Part shown: piece by piece, positions 47,795 to 60,135 of the stretch
Layout: each line of letters opens with the position of its first letter
Position numbering within the stretch: position 1 is the stretch's first letter
NCBI GenBank assembly: GCA_000827495.1
Contig: KN817539.1
Coordinates: 62,001-126,000 of the forward strand
Direction: 5' to 3'
DNA: 64,000 nt
Origin: Hypholoma sublateritium FD-334 SS-4
Taxonomy: Eukaryota; Basidiomycota; Agaricomycetes; Agaricales; Strophariaceae
Notes under the pieces: generated by a model
Told to the model about the DNA's origin: nothing
Seen by the model: the letters and a program-made list of their open reading frames with translations, nothing else
The model's database searches: none
Made by a program: the position numbers and the translations under genes

Positions 47795-49456
47795 TCACAC
47801 CATAGGCCATTCTGTGAATTCTCCTTGGCTGAATCTAAAGAAACTCGTGTTGCTTGAATCAACAGCTGCGACGATAACAATTTTCTTGCCAGACTTGAGA
47901 GCCATAAAGGGGTTTGGCCTACGGGCAGGCATTGGCGGCGCGGGTGGTGTGGCAAAGAAGAGCCAAGGGAACATTCGCCGAACAAGAGACTTCTCTGCCA
48001 GAGGTGAGCTGGCAATTCTGGCTGGTGTTTCCCGGGTTGGTGGAGTAGCTGGCGCATTATTAGCAGCACATGTAGGCGGCCGCCTCTGTCGTGGGGTAGG
48101 AAGCGGGGCTTCTGGCAGAATATCAAATAGGTCGCTAAGTTCTTGAAGTGATGGCATCGGTGCTGTCCTCGCGCTATTATGAATATATTGATTAGATTCG
48201 CCATAAAGAATGGTCGGTAAAAAGGAGATGCAAAACGAACTTGACGACTACAAGCTGAAAATCGGGAGGTGGTGGGGCCGATTTTTTGAAGGGTGTCGAG
48301 GGTTTGTAAACGTTGTAGAATATGCGATACGGGGTTGTCACATTAGACTGTATGGTGGGGAGAGTGCTATGGCCTGATGGGATGAATCTCATTGACTGAA
48401 ACAATGACACTGACCATTGCATGTTAGCTCACCAATTAATGTCCACTGGCTATAACGACTTACAGTATTTTTTATCGTGATGAAGCCAATGTGATAGACT
48501 GACCGGTTTCCACCAATTGAAGGCCGGTGCGACAGCTTGAACAAGCGTTGACATCCAAGAAGCAAACAAAGTCTTGATTCTCTGCATGATCGGAGTTGTT
48601 TTTGACACAGAAAGATTGGGAGGAATAGGATAGTAGCTATCCGGGGGATCGGTTCTTGTGACAACGTAGCCCAATCGTTTGAGATACGCGTAAACCTGTG
48701 TTTGAATTCAGCATCTGGAACCATTGGATGAGTTAAATTCTTCGCACTTGAAATTTCTCTATGGTTAAATCTTCTTTCCCAATCATTTCACTGAATGCTT
48801 GTTGGACAGTCATAGGTGTTCCTGAAACATCGCTCAAGCCCGGTAGTTCACCAAATTCCAAGTCGCTTTTTTTCCAGCAAAATACAGATCCTCTTTCTAT
48901 CAAATATATAGCTTCTTCAGGAAGCAGTTCTAATCGTCTTTGCATTTTTGAAGTGCCGTCTTCCCCTTGAACCGATCGAGGTGCCGAATGTCCCATGTTT
49001 GAGAAATGGATACCACGAGCAACGGTTACATGGCTTCTTGAGATGTCTGGATGCCAAACGGCATAACTAACCGCTTTGCTGAGAAGGTTGCATCAGATTT
49101 TATTCGGTGAATATGAGAACGGCCATACCTGGAAATTGTTCTGGTTGCGCGTAATGTATCAAACATAGCCAATCTTGAGCGGTCTAAGACGTGCAATTGG
49201 AGATTTGTGCCGCCGCCTGAGCGTGGCTCGAATTCCTTTTCGCCACGTCTTGGAATGATTGGTCGCGCGGACGGAGGCCTTTTCAAAGTCACATAAGTTG
49301 ATAGGCCCTTCTATCTTAAGCTTTGCCTCACAGAAGTTTCGTCCAATCCAGACCGCCATCTTCTTCGTCGGATAATTGCTCGTCATCTTCCGGCGCTTCA
49401 TCTGTAAGAGGTGTTTTTGGAAAAAGTGAGCTGGGTTTTTCCAGAGAGTCGTCCAT
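47795..49456 (-). CDS. SEN54: tRNA-splicing endonuclease subunit SEN54
   Basis: Six exons run from the ATG at 49,456 (MDDSLEKPSS) to the TGA at 47,795 and give about 440 residues. The N-terminal domain shows HPDISRSHVTVARGIHFSNMG, LELLPEEAIYLIERGSVFCW, TVQQAFSEMIGKEDLTIEKFQ and VYAYLKRLGYVVTR, the best-conserved part of Sen54. The C-terminal part has YRIFYNVYKPSTPFKKSAPPPPDFQLVVV and ends with PFMALKSGKKIVIVAAVD, typical of the nuclease-like fold at the C-terminus. Sen54 is a structural, non-catalytic subunit that pairs with Sen2 in the complex that removes tRNA introns. A Pro/Arg-rich insert (LPTPRQRRPPTCAANN) interrupts the C-terminal domain. Introns are GT-AG; the fourth one (donor near 48,503) is longer, about 100 nt. 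Confidence 0.9.
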
Positions 49457-50127
49457 AGTGGTGGTAAAGGGATGCAAATAACTAATGCCATGCAGGCGCA
49501 TGGGAGTCGCGATCGAGAGTGTTTGCATTGCAGGCCGTAACCAAATGCATTTGTTTGTAGGCTTTCAACTTTGGGCCCAACTTGTACCAACAGATATAAG
49601 CCTTCAGGACAGTCTCAGACGATGAAATAAAATGTAATTTTCTTGGATAGCATCAACTCGTTAAAATATACGCAGAGCGTATGTTAGGTGTAAGATCGTG
49701 CAATATCATGATAAGTAAATGTAACTAGTCGTCACAAGTCGTGCACCAGGCCATGTAATCAGCATAGCAGGCCTGCGGATCTTGTGGTGATAATAATTAA
49801 AAATGTCAGGTGAAATCGATCGGAAAAGTAACCGGCATTGTACGTGATATTCGTGAGCAAACAAGGAAAACGGGAGATAGCAGAGTGGATAGCGGTGTGG
49901 GTGCATAGACAGATTCAGAGCAAGGACATGCAGAAAGAGCAGAACAAATGAAGGATAACAAATGAGTGGAAACAAGCATCAAATATGATGAGAGGAGTGA
50001 GATACGAGTGGATTTTAAGGTCTGTATATCGCAGGTGATATGAGAATATGTAAGACCCATATTGTTTGTTCAACAAGGGAGGGAAAAAGTAAGGAGTACA
50101 AGTGAGCAAAAAAAAAGTTCAAAAGCA
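49457..50127. other. Intergenic
   Basis: Between the SEN54 start and the 3' end of the kinase gene, both minus strand. Only chance frames (for example 49,706-49,975, hydrophobic and without family). Confidence 0.4.
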
Positions 50128-53100
50128 TTACCCCATACGCGACATGCGCTTTGAGGCGGAGGCCTTCGGCACCATGAGATTGATGGCCTTCCGGACGAGC
50201 GAGACACTTGCGTTGGCGTCCTGTCCCTTGACACCCGACAAATCGGCGTACATCATGACGCCCAGCTCGTCGACAGACGTAGCTCTGCATTGATCAGCGC
50301 TAGAAACAGGCGGGGGCATCGGCCGCTTTGTCGAATAGAAATTGCGTCCCTTGGTGTGTGACGCGGCGGGACCAAGGGTGCTGCTCTGAGGGATGGCACC
50401 GATGTTGTCGGACTGGTAGCCCTTACCGAGACGCTTTACGCCGGATGTGGCCATGAGGAATCGATCATACACCCCTTCGATGCGATGCCGGCTGGGTGTG
50501 TCTGGGATATTGACGTCTTCGCTCTGGCGAAGTCGTTGAGGGTATGGTTCAACATGTAGCGGGGAGGACGTGAGCTCATCGAAAGAACGAGAGCGCTCAT
50601 ATTCCATGCTGTCACAATTCAGAAGATCGTCGCGGGAGGTCAGCACGGGTGCGATAATGAAGTTCCGGTCAACAACTTGAGAGAGACGCGGAGTAGGTGC
50701 AGGAGGAGGCACTGAGGTCAAGACGTCAATGATACTTGTCCTTTGTACACATTTAGGAACAAACATACCTTTGTTAAGCTCAGCCTCCAGGTATGAGATA
50801 GGAGCAATATGCCTCTGGAACAGGTTCCCGTGCGACCTTGATTTTTCCTTTCTCTTTGAGGGCGATCCGCCTTCCATTTCAAGATTCAACGTCGGCTCAG
50901 CCGGATCTGGTGATCGCGTTGACACAGTCGCACGTCGCTGCCTCGAAGGCGTGTAAATTTCCGGAATCTGCAGCTGGCTAGGACCTTCAAAGGGTAATGG
51001 GGACGTTTGGGTTTCGGGCGTTGATGGCACGCCATGGGCAGGGGTAGACGGCGGCTTAATGCTACCTTTCGAAGTATCAGCGACCGAAAGATGAGTAGAA
51101 TCCATTGTTTGATCCATGGGGCTGAGATTGCCGTTCTCGTCCGCTTGGAAAATCTGAGAAGCGGCCAAGACGCGCCGAGGTAAGCGCGAAGTACGATTTT
51201 GCGAGCGATCGCGAGCAAGAGGCGGGGGAAGAGCAGGAAGAGGCACGTCTTTGACCGCAGACGATGATGCAAAGTTCTGTTTCGCGTCCTCGACAACCTC
51301 TATTGATAAGAAACTTGGTTAATGTAAAAGTCAAATACAGTAAGGGAGGGACACCGACTCTCGACATTCTTCATCCAAATCGTCATTCTGTCTGCCCTTG
51401 AATCGGCGGCCATTTTTTCCGATTCGGCAGCATTCTTGATCACAGGCAATGGTGAAACTGGGTACATCAAGTCAGTACGAATATATGGTTAATATACAAC
51501 GCCGTTGAGAGTGCATATTTATATGCTATCTCAACTACACGAAGCAAAGAGATTTGAGTGACATACTTTCTGGAAGAGATTCCTCTGCAGCGAGCTCCCA
51601 GGCTTCCTTCCCGTCCTTGGTGGATGACTTCGTTTCATGAGTTGGTCTTATTACGTCAAATGAGAATCCGCGCGTCGGCATCGACTTTCCGGCAGATAAT
51701 TTGTATAATTGAACGGTCTTATCTAAAAAGGGTAGGATCAGTTACGTATATCTTGCATATAGGTTTTGGTTACCAATCGAAGCCTTGATACTGTGTTTGA
51801 AAATGTTCTTGTTCGTCGAGCGGCCAAATGCTACAGGCGGCGTATCATTACTTACATTGAGCGCTGTGACAACTCATTCAGATTCGCCCGATACTAGTAG
51901 TAATGCAATTAACGTACCATGTGTCAGCGGTGTACCCGCGCAGACCATAGGCAGCATGGACGAATACTCTCTGGACCCCACATTCTCCTTGTCGGAGTCT
52001 CTCCGTTTAGGCGCCGGAATTTTGATCGCCACCATCGATGCATTCCTTTTCTCTCTTTGCCATTCTGCATTAACATCAGCTTCAGCTTCTTCCTGGTCCC
52101 TCTTCTTCGCCTTCCGGCCCTTGGCCCTGGAGTGTATCTCGTCGCGCTCCTTCTCTATTTCCTCTAAGCGTTCCATCTCCCGTAAGCGCACCTTTTCCCG
52201 CTCCCATTCGCGTACGCGGTCCTTCGCGCTAGTCGACTCTCGACTCCTGTCACGTTCATCCAAGCTGGTGTTCCGGATGTCGCCCAGCACCTTAACCGCC
52301 TTCGCACCATGGGAGTTGCCCGAAGGTTTCTTCGACAGCATCGACACGGGTCGAGGTAGGTTGTCCCGCGTAGCAATCCCGAAAGGCCGTCTTGCATTGA
52401 TAGTTGCGCTCACATCAACCGGATTGAGGCGCTGGTCCTTGCCAACAGTACGGTTCTTCTTCGTTTCGTTGTCGACCATCGTCGCAGCGAGGCGGTTAAA
52501 TGACATGATGTTCTCCTTCGCCGTGATCGTTCCGGTGTAGGGTGATGGGTTCGGAGAAGCTTTGATGGGCGAGAGCGCGACGACAGGTGGAACAGGGTTA
52601 CGTTTGCGCGGTTGGATCACTACGGGTATTGCATCAGTGCCAATAGATAGCGCCCGTCTCGTTTGCCCACACTTACACTTGGACGCGGCGACCTTAGGCT
52701 GGGATTTCGCTTTAGAAAGTGTCGGGCGTTTATTATCAGCTGTGAACACGTCGCAGACGTCCAGACCATGGGGTGGTTGTATATTCTCCTGATTCTTCCA
52801 TTCAGGTGTCATAATGACCGAGTCATCTACATCTGCATCTTTCTCGAAAGCCATAGATGAGTCATAGCTAGTTGCGCGTTCTAAGGGGAGCAGTGTCAGC
52901 CGATTTTTTTCGTGAAAGGGAAGTTACACATCAACTGACTATGGGCAGCGGCGATCATTGATTCCCTACGCGATTCTTGCCAATACGAATCCGCAATAGC
53001 CTGCATCGCCGTACAACGCAGGTCGGCATTGGGTGAAATCATCCGCTGCAGGAGCTTCTCCATTTTCTTTGAGAACTTCCAGCTGCCGACCCATTTGCCT

Positions 53101-54277
53101 CGAAGCTAAGTTGAAAACCGTTAGGGAATCAATCTAGGCTCGTATATTGGAGGTACCAACTGTACGAGTCCAATATTTCTCCAAATCTTCGTTAGAGCTA
53201 AATTGTTCCCCGTCAGAATGTTCAAATGGTGTCCGGCCGACAAGTATCTCGAAGAAGGTGACTCCAAGTGACCAAACGTCAGATTTGCGCGTATCGTGCG
53301 GGAGACCACGAGCACGTTCAGGGGACAGATACTGGAAGCGTAATATAAGTAAGGGGGTGTCGAAGATTTTTGACGGACATACTTCTGGAGTCCCGTAAGA
53401 TAAGTTGCTGTGGAATGCAGTATCGGAGGTCATGTTGTATTTCTCAGCAAAGCCAAAATCTACAAGAACGGGTACATTCTTATACGAGAGTAGGATGTTA
53501 GCAGGCCTGCGGATGAATAATGATTAGAAATCTATGTTGGCAGGGTAAAAGTGCACGCACTTGATATCATTGTGCACCACGCCTCGCTTATGCAGAAATT
53601 CGACGCCTGAGAGCAAGAAGCGAAACCATTTACGCGCTTTTGCCTCTTCCACCTCTACAGGGACTAACGTTGGAAGGTAGGTCCTATAAAAAGGAATTAA
53701 TATCAGCTCTTTTGTTGTCGTTGTTGCCAAGCGTTACACACGGGGCGGGACCCGCTGAACTTGTCCAATAATTCTACAGGTGTAGGTAGAACGGAAGGGA
53801 GGCTCTTACATTGTGATGAGCGCGTAGGAGGGAGTAATAATGAACGAATGAAAAGGAATAATGGAGGGGTGCGCGTCGGACTTGAATGATCTGACAATCT
53901 TCATTTCATTCCATCTAAAACAATAGATACGTCAGTAGACGGTACGACGCGTGCGTAACAGAGTAGGCATTCACAGAGAGCGTACACGAGCTGCAGTCGT
54001 GGGGGTCTTGGAACGATGGACAAGCTTTACGGCGAGTTTCTGCCCAACTGACTTGAGCACACCGTCTTGTAGGACTGGCTTGGGTTCACACAACCACACA
54101 CTGCCCCAGTTTCCGAAGCCAATCTAGTAGAATATTACCACAGGCCCAATTGAGGGTAGGTAGTCGACGCACCTCCTTTATAAACTCAAGACGCTCAGAG
54201 AGAACCTGATCAGTCAAGGAAAATATGTCGGTAGATTCGGCTGGTAAATTATGGAGCTGAACAGTGTCAATGTCCAT
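50128..54277 (-). CDS. Large serine/threonine protein kinase with long disordered C-terminus
   Basis: More than ten exons run from the ATG at 54,277 (MDIDTVQLHNLPAES) to the stop at 50,128, roughly 1,100-1,200 residues. The N-terminal kinase domain shows the glycine loop GFGNWGSVW, the ATP-binding Lys (KLAVKLVHR), the helix-C Glu (WNEMKIVRSF), the catalytic loop VVHNDIKPANILL, DFG in VLVDFGFAEKY, the activation-segment end SYGTPEYLSPERARG, and SDVWSLGVTFFEILVGRTPFEH. The loop is HND instead of HRD; the catalytic Asp, Lys and Asn are present. After the domain comes a ~330-residue region with a charged coiled coil (EREKVRLREMERLEEIEKER) and then a Ser/Pro-rich tail ending in basic SKRMSRMG. The exons of the tail join in frame to the kinase part through short introns at 51.2-51.9 kb, so it is one gene. 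The subfamily is not recognised. Confidence 0.82.
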
Positions 54278-55026
54278 GATGGCAGCTCCGGCCTTCGTGC
54301 TGTGGGGAGGTAGATGGGGGGTAGCTAGAAGTACAGGGCGAGTGAAGACAAACAGAGAATAAGCGGTTGGGTGCCTTCATCTAGCTTGAACCGTGTCACA
54401 ACAGGACATAACAACGCGACCTGGTGAGAAAAAAGACGCGTCGCGGCATGCGTTCCACACGAGGCGCGTAAGTACACAAATGAGCGCGGATGTATGGCTT
54501 TGCAAGGTTAGAGGGTAGCAGTTTTGGCTCCGTTCCGTGTAGTAGGCTAAGTATTAGTTCCAAGCTCTCTGCATGCTCTTTCCGTAAGTGATCCCATTTT
54601 TTTCCAGTGATTACATAATTTCCCTCCAATGGTTTGTGAACTGCGAGCCTCTCAAGACGCATTGTAGGAATCGATAAGTGATATAGGATGAATACATATG
54701 TGTATTGCAAAATTCGTGATCTTCCTTTAAATTTAGATTGGGGGTATGTTTGGGGTATGTAGATCCTTCATAAATTGGGGAACTCATAAAAAAACGGAGT
54801 AATCTACATACGTGCCGGGACATATCGTGCGAACGATCTGCGCCTTCAGTGCCCTTCACTGCTCGCGCACGGGCACGTCAGTGACCATCAGGCTGCATCA
54901 AATGACGAGGAGGAGACGCCATCAACGTGCGTCCGGTTCCTTCCAGGTGTTCCCACGGTCTGCCCCATAATTTATGGCGAGAGTGACCCCTGCCTTTTCA
55001 GCGCCAGCACCACCTGAATATCAACC
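54278..55026. promoter_or_regulatory. Divergent promoter region kinase / VDAC
   Basis: 749 bp between two start codons. A minus frame at 54,396-54,710 has no resemblance to a known family and no supporting splice pattern. Sequence before the VDAC start is pyrimidine-rich. Confidence 0.45.
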
Positions 55027-56134
55027 ATGTCCCTCCCTCAACCTGTTCCCCCTTCCTGGAAGGTATTTTTTATCGTTCACGTAACTATTTACGACTTCAT
55101 CCAAATATTGTTTCAAAGGATCTCGGCAAGTCCTCGAATGACCTGCTAGGCAAGGACTACAACTTCAATGGCACTGCCCTTGAGGTTAAGACCCAGACCC
55201 CTTCCAACGTGGCATTCAAGGTCGCCGGTGTCCGCGACAACAAGACCGAGGCCATTGCCGGTGACATCGAGGGCAAGTGGACTGACAAAGTCCACGGCCT
55301 GACTTTGACCCAGACTTGGACAACCACCAACGTTCTCCGCAACCAGATCGAGCTTGACAACCTCTTCGCCAAAGGCCTCAAACTCGATCTCGCCTCTTCT
55401 CTCGCCCCCGAGAAAGGTGCGAAGACCGCCGTTCTTAACGCGGCATACAAGCAGTCGGGCCTCCACACCCGTGCTTCGCTTGATGTCTTCAAGGTCCGCC
55501 CGACGCGTCTCAAATATTTCCATACAAACTTATTCGTGCTGTTTCTTTCAGGGACCTACCTTCACCGCCGACGCTGTCTTTGGTCGCGATGGCTTCCTCG
55601 TTGGTGCCGAGACTGCGTACAACGTCACTGGCGGGAACATCACCCGTTATGCTGGTGCCATTGGTTACAACGCCCCACAATACGCTGTCACCGTTCACGC
55701 CCTGAACAACTTGAACACCTTCTCTGCCAGCTATTACCACCGCGTTAGCCGTGACGTTGAGGCTGGCGCCAAGGCTGTCTACGACTCGAAGGCCACCCAC
55801 GGCGGTGTTGCTCTCGAGGTCGGTACTAAGACTTACCTTGACTCCTCCGCGTTCGTCAAGGCCAAGATCAACAACTCTGGTGTCATTGCTCTTGGTGGGT
55901 TTCTCCACCTGTCATGATAGCCAATCACTGATGCTGGCTCTTTAGGATACACCCAGAGCCTCCGCCCCGGTGTCAAGGCCTCCTTCGGTCTCGCTCTCGA
56001 CACCCAAAAGCTCAACGACGCTAACCCTGCTGGACCTTCCCACAAAGTACGATCTCCCAATGAATTTTCCAATCCATGCATGTTGGCTGATTCAACTTAC
56101 ATAGGTCGGTGTCCAGTTTGTGTTTGATTCATGA
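55027..56134 (+). CDS. POR1: Mitochondrial outer-membrane porin (VDAC)
   Basis: Five exons (55,027-55,062, 55,119-55,493, 55,552-55,894, 55,946-56,046, 56,105-56,134) encode 294 residues, the usual VDAC length. The N-terminus MSLPQPVPPSWKDLGKSSND forms the amphipathic helix, followed by alternating beta-strands such as NGTALEVKTQTPSNVAFKV and GLTLTQTWTTTNVL. The C-terminal part contains KAKINNSGVIALGYTQSLRPGVKASFGLALD, the eukaryotic porin signature region, and ends in HKVGVQFVFDS. VDAC forms the main metabolite channel of the mitochondrial outer membrane. Codon use is strongly biased to C-ending codons, as expected for a highly expressed gene and unlike its neighbours. Confidence 0.96.
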
Positions 56135-56745
56135 ATGGGGTTTTTCTGGAGGTCAAAAGTGGTTATACGTCAATCAATCTTTAACATTAGACGTTGTTTT
56201 GACGTTGTGCGCTTTGACTTGAACTTGGCTTAAGAATAAGGTGAACGCACCTAGTTGGTGGTACACAGATGGTAAACAGTCAATGTGCGGGACAGACGGT
56301 GACACTGATGACGTTCCGTGCGTCTTTTGACTTCCGAGGCCGGAACGGCTGTATGGATCGAGAGCTAAATTAACATACATACAGCACCTGGTGGCTTCAG
56401 TGTAAGTGGAATGATGGCACCGAAGTAAGTGCCGGCACTGCACATTGGCTGAAGATTGTGTGACTCGGCAAATGATCTCAGGATGTAAGAGCTAAGAACT
56501 TCCGGTGTCTTTTCCCTCATAGCCATTATAATCAGTTGTTCGACGGGCAACCTTGGTTAGTGACTCTTGAGCGACTTGCTCCGCCCACTGGCAGCGGCGG
56601 CGCGATTTTGGCGCGATTGGCCGGGGCGTTTGCTGATTACATAATCTCATTAACTCTTGCGTGGATCACAAAAAACAATCGCGCTAAACACGCCTTTCGC
56701 CAGCCTTTTCCTGCCCGCCACTCTTCATTCCATACTTAGGACTTG
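56135..56745. other. Intergenic between VDAC and CET1
   Basis: VDAC 3' flank and CET1 promoter. No additional gene seen. Confidence 0.45.
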
Positions 56746-57954
56746 ATGCAAGCTAGAACATCTTCTCCACCTCCTTTGAAGCGCTCGCGGCGCGCGGCGT
56801 CACCCACCCGTTTAGAAGACTCAAATGGTCACGCCTCAGGTTCTGCACAACCTCTGCAACCGTTGTCTCTGTCCATTCTTGGAGTCGAACCGCTAGACGA
56901 GTTCATCAAGGAGATTGCAGACTTCGTCCATCATATGATTAAAACGCGGCCTGATCATCCAAACGGGAAGGTCGAGGTTGAGGCCAAGATAGGCGTGCTG
57001 CGCGACCGCAATACAGCGCAAAGATTAACGCTGCCCGTCCTCGTGGAGACAAGTACTTGTCATTTTTCATGGAGTCTGCACCCATTATTGACTGCCAATC
57101 CTGTCACCCTTCTGTCTACCCACTATGAACATGATGGCGTCCTCCAGTACTTACCCCGAACGGTACAGAGTCGCGATTTGAGTCCAATATGTCCATCGTA
57201 CGTACAATTCTTCGGAGACCACCTACGCTTCTATCTCACCCGTGATGGTACTGTCAGCAACAACATAAGCACTACAACCAACTGCTCAACGGCCTCAAGA
57301 CAGCCTCGTCACAGCCCTCACATGTCGGCAGCGTCGTGGACTACAGCCATCTTTACCTGACCGACAGGTTCTTCTCTGTGGACGGGAATGACCGCGACAA
57401 AATCCGGGTGACTACAAACGAAAAAACTGGGACTGTCCTTGAGTGCATGCGCAAAATTAGATTGGGCGACCTAAATATCTACAGCCCTAAACGCGACGCT
57501 GACTGGAGAGTCAGCGTGAATTTGGAAGTGCCCAGTACGTGACACCGTACAACTTGTAATCATGCCAAATTAACTTGGTCGAGGGTTGTTTAGTGGCTCA
57601 TCCAATCGGCGTCTCCTCGTTTACTCGAAAAAAGGATAGACTGAGTTACTCGCACGAAGAATTCAAAATCGATTTGACTCAAGTCACATCTACTACGAGT
57701 CCGAACGCCCCAGTACGATATCAATGTTACACTTATATCTCTGACTATTCTTATTGGGTTGTTCGCTAAAGGCACAGGTTCTGCACGAACTTGAGATTGA
57801 AATAGCTCGACCCGACTTTCTTCTCGCTACTGCGCTCAAACGCGGCGATCCAAATGTGCCAGAGCATGAAAGGAGCGCCTTTGATGAGCTCATTCGTGCG
57901 TTCGTCAACAACGCTAGGATTCTGGTGCGCAATTCAAGCGAGGGCTGGCAATAG
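56746..57954 (+). CDS. CET1: mRNA capping RNA 5'-triphosphatase (Cet1-type)
   Basis: Five exons (56,746-57,052, 57,148-57,197, 57,258-57,534, 57,594-57,712, 57,778-57,954) encode about 309 residues. After a basic, Ser-rich tail the triphosphate-tunnel fold starts with GKVEVEAKIG, whose Glu-x-Glu residues bind metal, followed by GTESRFESNMSI, HKHYNQLLNG, VRVT..EKTG and KIRLGDLNIYSP. The next strand is RVSVNLEVP, then RRKDRLSYSHEEF-like sequence (TRKKDRLSYSHEEFKIDLTQV) and LHELEIEIARPD, whose acidic strand closes the tunnel. This enzyme makes the 5' diphosphate end used for cap addition and is structurally unrelated to the animal and plant enzyme. The ATG at 56,746 was chosen; a TTG directly before it is not a start. 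Exon 2 is only 50 nt. Convergent with the RAD60-like gene. Confidence 0.92.
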
Positions 57955-58229
57955 CTATTTGTCTAGGTGTGATTATCATTATATTACACTCGATAGATGG
58001 AGATCAAACCCATTGTATCGCGTTTGCTGCATCTGCCTTCTCAAGATCTCACAGGCGAGAACTTCATCCGCTTGAGATTGTGTTATTTGGAAAGATATCT
58101 TGTTTTTTGAAATCCACGATAAAGTACAAAGTAAAGGCATAGTTAGGGAGAACAATATGTGACCATAAAACTGGACTGCCGAATCAATCCATGAAGGATC
58201 CAGATAAAAAGCTAAGTTGGTTGATCTCT

Positions 58230-59979
58230 TTACAGCCCGATGACCTCTACCATATCACCGTCTTCAAGATCCATGTCTCCGATTGGTGCTTGGTTGTCCA
58301 TCTTGTCCCCGTCAATATACAGCTGGGGATTTTTCTCGACAACAATTGCTTTGCCCTTTTTGCCTTTCTTCGCCGTCTTCGCGAGAGCATCGGCGAAAAG
58401 ATGAGAATATTGTTCAACCAAGCCATGCTTCTTTAAGAAAGCCTTGACAATCGCACCACATTTTGTCGTAGGTCGCACCGTGAGTGTGATGTCCTTGTTG
58501 CCCGAAGAGCGCAGAATAAGTTTAAAGGTTTCACCCTCTGCTTCTGATTCTGCTTCGGATTCTTGGGGTTGAGACTGGGTAACATATGGATCTATCTCTG
58601 CTTGTCCCCCATCTGAGTCAATTTCGACAACGTCTCTATTTTGTTTAGGGACCGAAGGAGCCGGAGTACTAGTATGCAATTCGTTTTGAATGTATTCATA
58701 TGTACGTTTTTCATATGCCGCTGTAATTTTGGGTGAGCAATAGATTGAAATAAAAATATGAAATAAATGCACCCAGTTCTGCGGTGTCGGTCCAAATCTT
58801 GAGGATAGTAGGGGTCACAGACGGGAAGAAGCGTTTGCCCTGGTATGTCATGATAAGGCTAGAACTCAAGATATTTGCATCGTCGGCAGTAGCCTCGAAT
58901 AGATCGCGGAAACTATCATTCTGCCAACAAACACTAATCAATGACACTCTCGTAGACAGATGTTAGATGCAAGGCGAACCCTGTCGATTTTATATTCCCA
59001 CTTTTCCTCGTGTCCATTAGGATCCAAGGGATGGGGATGCCACCGAACAGTTAGAACAAGGTGTTCCTGTTCGCCGTCCACGGGAGCCTGGCTACCTCCG
59101 CGATGTGAGTGCTCTGCAATTTCTTGGGCAATGGAGCTCAGCTCAGGTTGAAAGGTGACATCTTCCGTTATTTCATCTCTGTCCATGAATGTAGGAGAGG
59201 GGGCGCGGGAACTAGCGCCAAGGGCTCGGCTAAAACAAACATCAGAGGGTGATTATTATAAGCAAGTAAATTCCTTACCGCACGACGTTTTTGGCGTTCT
59301 GTATCTGATGTTCCGGAAGAGCAGGAGGAGGGGTAATGGATCGGGAACGGCTTCGTTGCTTGCGTTTGCGCTTTCCCTTAGGAGTCGACGACTCACCCAA
59401 GATCTCAATCTCAGAATCAGAGTCATCAGAAACATCTTGAGAGAGGAGTCTGGACGAACAAATGAAATATGGTCAGCTCTGTTGTTCTGTTAAACAACGA
59501 AGGACATAAGGTCTTTCGCTATTCGCTGCAAGCCAGGCATGAATCATACCTCGTAAATTTGGAGTTATTTGGCCACACGGGAGCAGCGTTTGACTTTTTC
59601 TTCTGCCTTTTGTGCTTCTTCGGCGTTGTCCCATCGTCGCTGTCGCTGGAAGTGGCCTCGTTAGGTTTGACAACATCTATATATGTATGTAGTTAGTTAT
59701 TGTCGGATAGGAGTGATTGCAAATATCTAATATCTAGCCTTTATTTATTTGATCCAATTTCTGCCAGGTCTGGAAAGTACGATTCTTATTGCGCATAAAC
59801 ATCTCATCAGTGTCATGAACTTCTATCACGAGGGGCTTTCCGGAGGGTGCTTTGGGTATGGTGGAGGTTGAAAACGATGATGCTCCAACCGTCGATGATG
59901 AAGTGGCACTGTCGACATGCCTTACGATGGGTCTTGGTCGTGGACGAGGTCGCGGTGGATTGCTGCTCGAGTCTGTCAT
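58230..59979 (-). CDS. RAD60/ESC2/NIP45-like protein with SUMO-like domains
   Basis: Six exons (59,979-59,739, 59,676-59,550, 59,449-59,279, 59,229-58,980, 58,920-58,773, ~58,720-58,230) encode about 475 residues. The N-terminus is Pro/Arg-rich then Ser/Lys-rich. A first SUMO-like domain spans HLVLTVRWHPHPLDPNGHEEKWEYKIDR to QGKRFFPSVTPTILKIW. The C-terminal domain reads FKLILRSSGNKDITLTVRPTTK through PQLYIDGDKMDNQAPIGDMDLEDGDMVEVIGL, which is the best-conserved part of the RAD60-SLD family and is like SUMO without the C-terminal diglycine. Members act in recombination repair and SUMO pathways with Smc5/6. The first intron has no GT donor in a workable place and seems to be GC-AG (AAAG|gctag, 62 nt). 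The start is only 156 bp from the GCFC gene start. Confidence 0.83.
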
Positions 59980-60135
59980 GTATGGCTTAAAGCAGGAAAT
60001 TGCCCGTGGGAAACTTGGTAAATCCGCGAAGGTCAATGAGATATCACGTGATGAGCGCGTTCTGACAACTGCATTAAATATTTAATTCGAATAATATTGA
60101 AAGGTTTAACTGAATTAGAACCACCATTGCGTTGT
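59980..60135. promoter_or_regulatory. Short bidirectional promoter, RAD60-like / GCFC gene
   Basis: Only 156 bp lie between the two divergent ATGs, so the two genes must share regulatory sequence. It contains TCACGTGATG near 60,046, a CACGTG E-box palindrome. Confidence 0.65.

Noticed and set aside
54396..54710. 104-codon minus-strand frame between kinase and VDAC
   Set aside because: No recognised family or splice support, and it occupies the divergent promoter region.
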